Notes under the pieces: model-generated | The model's input: the letters and a program-made list of their open reading frames with translations, nothing else | Database searches by the model: none | What the model was told of the DNA's origin: nothing | In this document: positions 58,840-64,000 of the stretch, in pieces | Position numbering within the stretch: position 1 is the first letter of the stretch | Layout: the number at the start of each line of letters is the position of its first letter | Source: CAZRAL01 sp964598005 | GTDB taxonomy: Bacteria; Pseudomonadota; Gammaproteobacteria; Burkholderiales; Usitatibacteraceae | NCBI GenBank assembly: GCA_964598005.1 | Contig: CAZRAL010000001.1 | Span: 122,640 to 186,639, forward strand | Reading direction: 5' to 3' | DNA length: 64,000 nucleotides | Translations under genes and position numbers: made by a program

Positions 58840-61496
58840 GCTTCGCCGTACAACTGACGCCAAAGGGTCATCTGCAGTTTGGCGCAGAACCGGATGCGCC
58901 GCTCTTGCCCGAGGCGCTGGCTGATCGGCTTGCTGCGGCCTTTGCGCGCGGTGCCGGGCATGGCCTGTTGCATCTGGGCGCGGCGGAAGTCACCACCGCC
59001 TTGCCGCCGCTCTGGGCTTTCTGGCGTGATTTCGCAGCGTGTTTTGTCACGGCTCTGACCGCGACGCCGGAAGATGGCGAGATTGCGGTTGTCGCTCCCG
59101 ATGCGCTGGCCCTCGAAACCCTGTGTCTCGATGTACCGTCGATGACGGGCGTGGAGTATCTGTCACCGGCCATCTTTCAGGCGCTGTGGAAAGAGATTGA
59201 AGCGGCGGTGAGAGCAGAGCTGGCGGCATCCGGTGTATCGCTGCTGGATTTTCTCAAGGCGCAACATCCCGCCTGGAATCTCGTCGGGCGCGTGCATTTC
59301 AACCTTGCCGAAAACCGCAAGGATGAAGAATGCCCCTTCGCCTTTCTCGCCACCTACACCTCGCGCCTGTCTGCGCACGGCAAGGCGCAGCACCTGCCGC
59401 TATCGCAAGCCCTGGCGGAATTCTCCGGCGGTAAAAAAAAGGCACAGCTTCTGTCGCTGCTCCTGCCCGTGCAAAAGGCAGCGGAAAACTGTGCGTGGCT
59501 GGCTGACATGATTGCAAAGGACGAGATCTATCATCCCTTGCGCTGGGGTGTCGAAGAGGCCGTGCGTTTTCTCACCGATGCAGCGCAGCTGCAAAGCGCG
59601 GGCATAGTCGTGCGCATGCCCAAAACCTGGGCGGCGGATCGCCCCGCCCGGCCCAAAGTTTCTGCGACTGTCGGCACGAAGAATCCCTCGCTGCTCGGCA
59701 TGGATGCCCTGCTCGATTTCCACATGGAAGTCACCCTCAACGGGCAGCCTTTGAGCCCGGCCGAAATTCAGTCGCTGCTGGCGGCGAGCACCGACTTGCA
59801 ATGGATACGCGGGCAGTGGGTCGAGCTGGATCGCGATCGACTTTCACGCCTGATCGCACGTTTTCAGGGCCTTGAAGAAACGGCGGCGGAAGGGCTGCCT
59901 TTCGGTCAGGCCATGCGCCTGCTGGCAGGTGCTGCACTCGACAATGCCGATTTTGCCAACCACGCTGCCGATCCCGATTGGTCGGAAATCGTCGCCGGAG
60001 ACTGGCTGGCCGACATGCTCCGGGGATTGCGCTCGCCGGAAGGGCTGGCTGCCGTCACCCCCGGCCCGGCACTGAAAGCGAATCTGCGCCCCTACCAGCA
60101 AGCGGGCGTACGCTGGCTGCACCTGCTTACCCGGATGGGGCTGGGAGCGTGTCTCGCCGATGACATGGGCTTGGGCAAGACGATCCAGATTCTGGCGCTG
60201 CTACTCACCTTGCAACGCACGCGCCCCAGTCTGTTGGTCGCCCCGGCGTCGCTGCTGGCCAACTGGCAACAGGAGGCCGAACGCTTCACGCCTTCGCTAC
60301 GCTGCCTCATCGCGCACCCGTCGGCGATGGCGCAGGAAGAACTGCGTGCGCTGGATGCCGGGCGGCTGGCGAACGTCGATCTGGTCATCACCAGCTACGG
60401 CACCTTGATGCGCCTGCCGAATTTGCTGGCGATGCGCTGGCATCTGGCTGTGGCTGACGAGGCGCAGGCACTCAAAAATCCATCCGCCAAACAGACCAGG
60501 GCGGTCAAGCAACTTCAGGCCGATGCGCGCATCGCGCTCACCGGAACGCCGGTGGAAAACCGTCTTTCCGACCTCTGGTCCATTTTCGACTTCACGCATC
60601 CGGGTTTGTTGGGATCGCAAAAAGCGTTTGCCGGATTCACCAAAGAAATGGCACAACCGCACCATTTCGGCGCGTTGCGCAGCCTCGTCAAACCCTACAT
60701 TCTGCGTCGCCTGAAAAGCGACAAACGCGTCATCGACGATTTACCGGACAAGACGGAAATGACCGCCTGGTGCGCCTTGAGCCCCGTCCAGGCCGCGCTT
60801 TATCAGCACGCGGTGAAAGAGCTGGCTACCCGACTGGAAACGGCAGAAGGCATCGAACGCAGGGGGCTGGTGCTGGCCTTTCTGATGCGCTTCAAACAGA
60901 TTTGCAACCATCCGTCGCAGTGGCTGGGTGATGCAGCCTGGAAGCCGGAAGATAGCGGCAAATTTGCGCGGCTGGCCGAAATCGCGGAGGTCATCGCCGC
61001 CAAGCAGGAAAAACTGCTGGTATTCACCCAGTTCAGGGAAACCACCGCGCCGCTGGCGGCGTTTCTGGGCAATATCTTCGGGCGCGAGGGCCTGGTATTG
61101 CACGGCGGCACACCGGTGGGCAAGCGTCGCGAACTGGTCAAGCGCTTTCAGGACGACGAACAATGTCCTTTCTTCGTCCTCTCGCTCAAGGCGGGCGGAA
61201 CCGGACTCAACCTGACCGCAGCCTCGCATGTGATCCACTTCGACCGCTGGTGGAACCCCGCCGTGGAAAATCAGGCGACCGATCGTGCCTGGCGCATCGG
61301 CCAGCATCGCAATGTGCTGGTGCATAAATTCGTCTGCCGTGGCTCCATTGAAGAGCGCATCGATGCGATGATTCGTTCCAAGCAACAACTGGCGCAAGGC
61401 GTGCTCGAAGGTAGCGCAGAAATCAACCTGACCGAGATGAGCGACGCAGAACTGCTCGATCTGGTTAAACTCGACATTCACTCAATCGGAGAATAA
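58836..61496 (+). CDS. SNF2-family ATPase (886 aa)
   Basis: The N-terminal 400 residues are the bacterial SNF2-associated region (SFAVQLTPKGHLQFGAEPDA at the start). The motor has ADDMGLGKTIQILALLLTLQ (Walker A, about 440), VADEAQALKNPSAKQTRAVK (DExQ box, about 541), LTGTPVENRLSDLWSIFDF, SLKAGGTGLNLTAASHVIHF and RAWRIGQHRNVLVHKF. Such proteins translocate on double-stranded DNA. Four bases separate it from a SWIM zinc-finger gene, a known bacterial pairing, and the ATGA with ORF64 ties it to the restriction genes. Confidence 0.92.
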   Translation: MSFAVQLTPKGHLQFGAEPDAPLLPEALADRLAAAFARGAGHGLLHLGAAEVTTALPPLWAFWRDFAACFVTALTATPEDGEIAVVAPDALALETLCLDVPSMTGVEYLSPAIFQALWKEIEAAVRAELAASGVSLLDFLKAQHPAWNLVGRVHFNLAENRKDEECPFAFLATYTSRLSAHGKAQHLPLSQALAEFSGGKKKAQLLSLLLPVQKAAENCAWLADMIAKDEIYHPLRWGVEEAVRFLTDAAQLQSAGIVVRMPKTWAADRPARPKVSATVGTKNPSLLGMDALLDFHMEVTLNGQPLSPAEIQSLLAASTDLQWIRGQWVELDRDRLSRLIARFQGLEETAAEGLPFGQAMRLLAGAALDNADFANHAADPDWSEIVAGDWLADMLRGLRSPEGLAAVTPGPALKANLRPYQQAGVRWLHLLTRMGLGACLADDMGLGKTIQILALLLTLQRTRPSLLVAPASLLANWQQEAERFTPSLRCLIAHPSAMAQEELRALDAGRLANVDLVITSYGTLMRLPNLLAMRWHLAVADEAQALKNPSAKQTRAVKQLQADARIALTGTPVENRLSDLWSIFDFTHPGLLGSQKAFAGFTKEMAQPHHFGALRSLVKPYILRRLKSDKRVIDDLPDKTEMTAWCALSPVQAALYQHAVKELATRLETAEGIERRGLVLAFLMRFKQICNHPSQWLGDAAWKPEDSGKFARLAEIAEVIAAKQEKLLVFTQFRETTAPLAAFLGNIFGREGLVLHGGTPVGKRRELVKRFQDDEQCPFFVLSLKAGGTGLNLTAASHVIHFDRWWNPAVENQATDRAWRIGQHRNVLVHKFVCRGSIEERIDAMIRSKQQLAQGVLEGSAEINLTEMSDAELLDLVKLDIHSIGE

Positions 61497-61500
61497 AAGC

Positions 61501-62556
61501 ATGAGTTACGGATACTGGAAGCCCTATGTGCCGGTCGCCAAGCGCCGGGAACAAGCCGAAAAAGCAGCCGCGAAAGCGAACAAGTCCGGAAAGGAAACAC
61601 AGCCGGTGCGCATCGAGGGCCGGGCCATCGCCAAAACCTTCTGGGGCAAGGCTTGGTGCGACAACCTGGAAGCCTACAGCGACTACGCAAATCGACTGCC
61701 GCGCGGGCGCACCTACGTGCGCAACGGCTCGGTGATTGACCTGAAAATCGAGCCCGGCAAAGTACGCGCGCTGGTGGCGGGGTCCAGCCTGTACATAATC
61801 GAAATCGGCATTGCCGCCGTGACGGATACGCATTGGAAATCATTGGCAAAAGAATGCACTGGCTCGATCGCCTCCCTGGTCGAGTTGTTGCAGGGCAAAC
61901 TTTCGAAAGCCGTGATGGAGAAAATTTGTCGACCGGATTCAGGCTTGTTTCCCGCGCCCAAAGACATCCAGCTCGACTGCTCATGCCCGGACTGGGCGAC
62001 AATGTGCAAGCATGTCGCCGCCGTGCTCTACGGCGTGGGCGCGCGTCTGGATGCACGGCCCGAACTCCTCTTTACGTTGCGTCAGGTGGATGCCAATGAC
62101 CTGGTGACTCAGGCGGCTGAACTGCCCGCCAAAATTCGGAAAACTCCGATGAAGGGCAAGGTACTTGACGATGCGCAACTGGCCGATGTGTTCGGCATCG
62201 AGATGGATGCCCCCGCGATATTGCCGGACACGAAGAAGAAGGCGGGAGCCCGCCGGACGAAGCCGGTGGAGCTGGTAAAGTCCGTAAAGCCCGCAAAGCC
62301 GACTGCTGTGGCGACGAAAAGACCGGCTACGGCATTGGTGAAAAAGAAGGCGGTAGCGAAAAAGAAAACGACAACGGTGGCGAAAACGACGGCGAAAACG
62401 ACGGCGAGTTCACGGCTCCTGAAAACGGGAGTGCCGGCCACAGTGGAGTCTGCCGCAGCCCGAAAACCGGGCCACGCTGTCACCGCGAAACGCGCATCGC
62501 AGAAAATCGCCGCCAATACGCCAGCTCAAACGAAAAGGAAAAAAACGCAGACCTGA
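61501..62556 (+). CDS. SWIM zinc-finger protein with Lys/Ala/Thr-rich tail (351 aa)
   Basis: Residues 1-150 are the domain found in COG4279-type proteins (SYGYWKPYVPVAKRREQAEK; TFWGKAWCDNLEAYSDYANR). The SWIM finger is Cys160-x-Cys162 ... Cys169-x-His171 (LDCSCPDWATMCKHVAAVLY). From residue 240 the chain becomes a Lys/Ala/Thr-rich, histone-H1-like tail (KKKAVAKKKTTTVAKTTAKT) that should bind DNA without sequence preference; its coding DNA is repetitive (ACGGCGAAAACG). Probably the DNA- or protein-binding partner of the SNF2 ATPase encoded just before. Confidence 0.88.
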   Translation: MSYGYWKPYVPVAKRREQAEKAAAKANKSGKETQPVRIEGRAIAKTFWGKAWCDNLEAYSDYANRLPRGRTYVRNGSVIDLKIEPGKVRALVAGSSLYIIEIGIAAVTDTHWKSLAKECTGSIASLVELLQGKLSKAVMEKICRPDSGLFPAPKDIQLDCSCPDWATMCKHVAAVLYGVGARLDARPELLFTLRQVDANDLVTQAAELPAKIRKTPMKGKVLDDAQLADVFGIEMDAPAILPDTKKKAGARRTKPVELVKSVKPAKPTAVATKRPATALVKKKAVAKKKTTTVAKTTAKTTASSRLLKTGVPATVESAAARKPGHAVTAKRASQKIAANTPAQTKRKKTQT

Positions 62557-62657
62557 TTCAGCCTGTCTCCCTATCACACACACTCGCAGCCGCACAAGCA
62601 TGCCACTACTCGCATGGGTGCAGGCACTTGCTCAGTCTTCCGCATCAAATTTTGAGT

Positions 62658-63881
62658 TTATTTAAAAATTTGGCGATCTTCCGGTAACAAGACTTTTCCG
62701 AATACCATCCCGGCCTTGATGCCCACCAAAGTCTCCGCAGAGTGTCCGCGTAAACCCGGCCACCTGCCCATCGGCCCCATCAATAGATCGCGCAGCACGG
62801 GCAACACCCGTTGTCTGGATTGAAACAGCGGCGTCAGCATGCGGCTGGCCCATTGGTAATAACGCAAGTGATCGCCTCGTGTTTTTGTATAACGTGCCAG
62901 CGCGGCATCGATATTGTTTTCCTGTTGCAGAACCTCGTTCAATACAAACGCATCAAACAGCGCCAGGTTGGTGCCTTGTCCCAGTTGCGGGCTGGTGGCA
63001 TGCGCCGCATCGCCAATGACTACCACGCCGTTGTTATGCCAGCGTGGCATGCGTACATCGCAGTATTCAGCCAAGCGCAATTGATCGAGGTCGGTGAAAT
63101 TGGCGAGCAACGATTCCAATCCCGGCCATAGCCGCAGTACCTCCTGCTTCCATTCGGCAAGCCCGCGCGCTTGCCACGCCGCGAATTCGGCGGTGGGGAG
63201 GCTCCAAAACAAGCTCGTCAGTGGGGCACCGTCCGCAGCCAGCCGCCCGGTAGGCAATAAGCCGATCATCTCTCTGGCCGCACGATAACGCTGGCCAAGA
63301 ATGTCGGGCGCTATTCCCGCTGGGGTTTCGCAAATCGCCCAAACCGCACCCCAGGGGTACGGCGTAACGGAAGCGGGAATGCCACTCGCTTTGCGCATGG
63401 TGGAACGCATTCCATCCGCCGCAACGATCAGATCAAACGGGCCCAGTTCGGCACCACTTTCATCGCGCAGTAGCAATTTATCCGCTGTCCGATGAATTGC
63501 ATTCATGGCGCGACCGTAGCAGCACGTCACGCCTGCTGGTTCAAGTCGCGATTGCAGCAGATTGAATAATGCGCCGCGATGCATGCCAAGGCCAAACGAA
63601 CCCTCGCGCCAATCGCAGTAACGCATGTCCATGACCAGGCGGCCGCGCGCATTGTGACCGAGTAGCCGCTCGACACGTGCGCCTAATAGCAAGGCTTCGT
63701 CAAGCAGGTCGAGGCGTTTCAATATGGCGAGGCCAGTGGGTTGCAGCAAAATACCGGTGCCCACTGGCATCGGGTTGGCCACGCGCTCGAAGAGCGAAAC
63801 ACGATGCCCAGCACGGGCCAAAAACAGCGCAGCAGCAGCCCCTGCCGTCCCTGCGCCCACAATGGCAATGTCATAGTTCAT
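62658..63881 (-). CDS. FAD-dependent monooxygenase (407 aa)
   Basis: Start at ATG 63881 (MNYDIAIVGAGTAGAAAALF), which places the GxGxxG dinucleotide site at residue 9; an upstream ATG at 63911 adds ten unlikely residues. The second FAD motif is ADGMRSTMR and the third VVVIGDAAHATSPQLGQGTN. This is the UbiH/salicylate-hydroxylase type of group A flavoprotein that hydroxylates aromatic substrates with NAD(P)H and oxygen. No membrane anchor. The true substrate is unknown; ubiquinone ring hydroxylation and a catabolic role both fit. It stands alone beside the end of the helicase operon. Confidence 0.85.
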   Translation of the reverse strand: MNYDIAIVGAGTAGAAAALFLARAGHRVSLFERVANPMPVGTGILLQPTGLAILKRLDLLDEALLLGARVERLLGHNARGRLVMDMRYCDWREGSFGLGMHRGALFNLLQSRLEPAGVTCCYGRAMNAIHRTADKLLLRDESGAELGPFDLIVAADGMRSTMRKASGIPASVTPYPWGAVWAICETPAGIAPDILGQRYRAAREMIGLLPTGRLAADGAPLTSLFWSLPTAEFAAWQARGLAEWKQEVLRLWPGLESLLANFTDLDQLRLAEYCDVRMPRWHNNGVVVIGDAAHATSPQLGQGTNLALFDAFVLNEVLQQENNIDAALARYTKTRGDHLRYYQWASRMLTPLFQSRQRVLPVLRDLLMGPMGRWPGLRGHSAETLVGIKAGMVFGKVLLPEDRQIFK

Positions 63882-63931
63882 GCGGGCGCATTTTACGCAA
63901 TCGCAGGTCATGCGCTCTTTTTTTGTTTGTT

Positions 63932-64000
63932 AAGGGACCTCTGAATAAGTCCTCCATGAGCCGCGTTTTGACAAGAATAGTCCAGATTCAAGGCATCGTA
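63932..64000. mobile_element. Possible end of an insertion element (cut by window)
   Basis: AAGGGACCTCTGAATAA at 63932-63948 matches 16 of 17 bases with 51062-51078. A shorter twelve-base identity, TCTGAATAAGTC, occurs at 31073-31084. Repeated occurrence and the abrupt change from the monooxygenase leader suggest a terminal inverted repeat of an insertion sequence whose body lies beyond 64000. Confidence 0.35.

Noticed and set aside
62557..62657. Second copy of the tRNA 3' end marking the right edge of the helicase block
   Set aside because: No stretch similar to the tRNA T-arm and acceptor end was found between the SWIM gene and the monooxygenase, so tRNA-site integration is not demonstrated.

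Overview
The window looks like a draft or metagenome-derived chromosome segment of a betaproteobacterium, most likely a Nitrosomonadales-type lineage. This rests on gene content and order: an SAH riboswitch followed by ahcY and metF, a DUF971 gene with ubiE and ubiJ, kdsD-kdsC-hemJ, a choline-kinase-like thrB and a BPSS1780-family membrane protein. No 16S gene is present, so the assignment is inference. A 100-N assembly gap lies at 12779-12878.

Layout. 1-3393: the 3' end of a prophage or tail-module late operon. 3399-4337 (-): an HrgA/COG2958-type gene broken by one in-frame stop. 4708-17757: a type I secretion locus with a TPR/HD-GYP protein, a LuxR-HTH protein, two very short ORFs with double-glycine-like motifs, membrane proteins, a lipoprotein, a large RTX protein with a putative cysteine-peptidase/amidase head (interrupted by the gap), and a HlyB/HlyD pair. 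No TolC-like outer membrane partner is encoded here. 17799-24055: a restriction-modification island with a BfiI/NgoFVII-like PLD nuclease, two DNA methyltransferases, a second PLD protein and a decayed excisionase-like gene. 24254-24322: a possible tRNA/tmRNA 3'-end remnant and a terminator.

24423-33414 is core: SAH riboswitch, ahcY, metF, an SH3 protein with an M48 lipoprotein peptidase, DUF971-ubiE-ubiJ, a lipoprotein and a UvrD-family helicase. 33675-42634 (-): FHA/serine protease pair, a membrane protein, thrB joined by overlap to two pilin-like genes, small membrane proteins and a LOG-family protein divergent from polA. 45464-47878: an AT-rich insertion with a membrane-anchored Mrr-like nuclease and an AAA ATPase. 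47948-53230: RlmL-like methyltransferase, hemJ, kdsC, kdsD and a CPA2 antiporter.

53377-62556: a tRNA(CAT) gene followed by a tightly coupled set: type III-like Mod and Res, a 64-codon ORF, a SNF2 ATPase and a SWIM zinc-finger protein. The window closes with an FAD monooxygenase and a sequence resembling the end of a mobile element.

The best candidates for new biology are the RTX/T1SS locus (possible secreted effector with neighbouring self-protection genes), the two-PLD/two-methyltransferase island, and the overlapping Mod-Res-ORF64-SNF2-SWIM set. All functional statements come from reading motifs; no database search was run.
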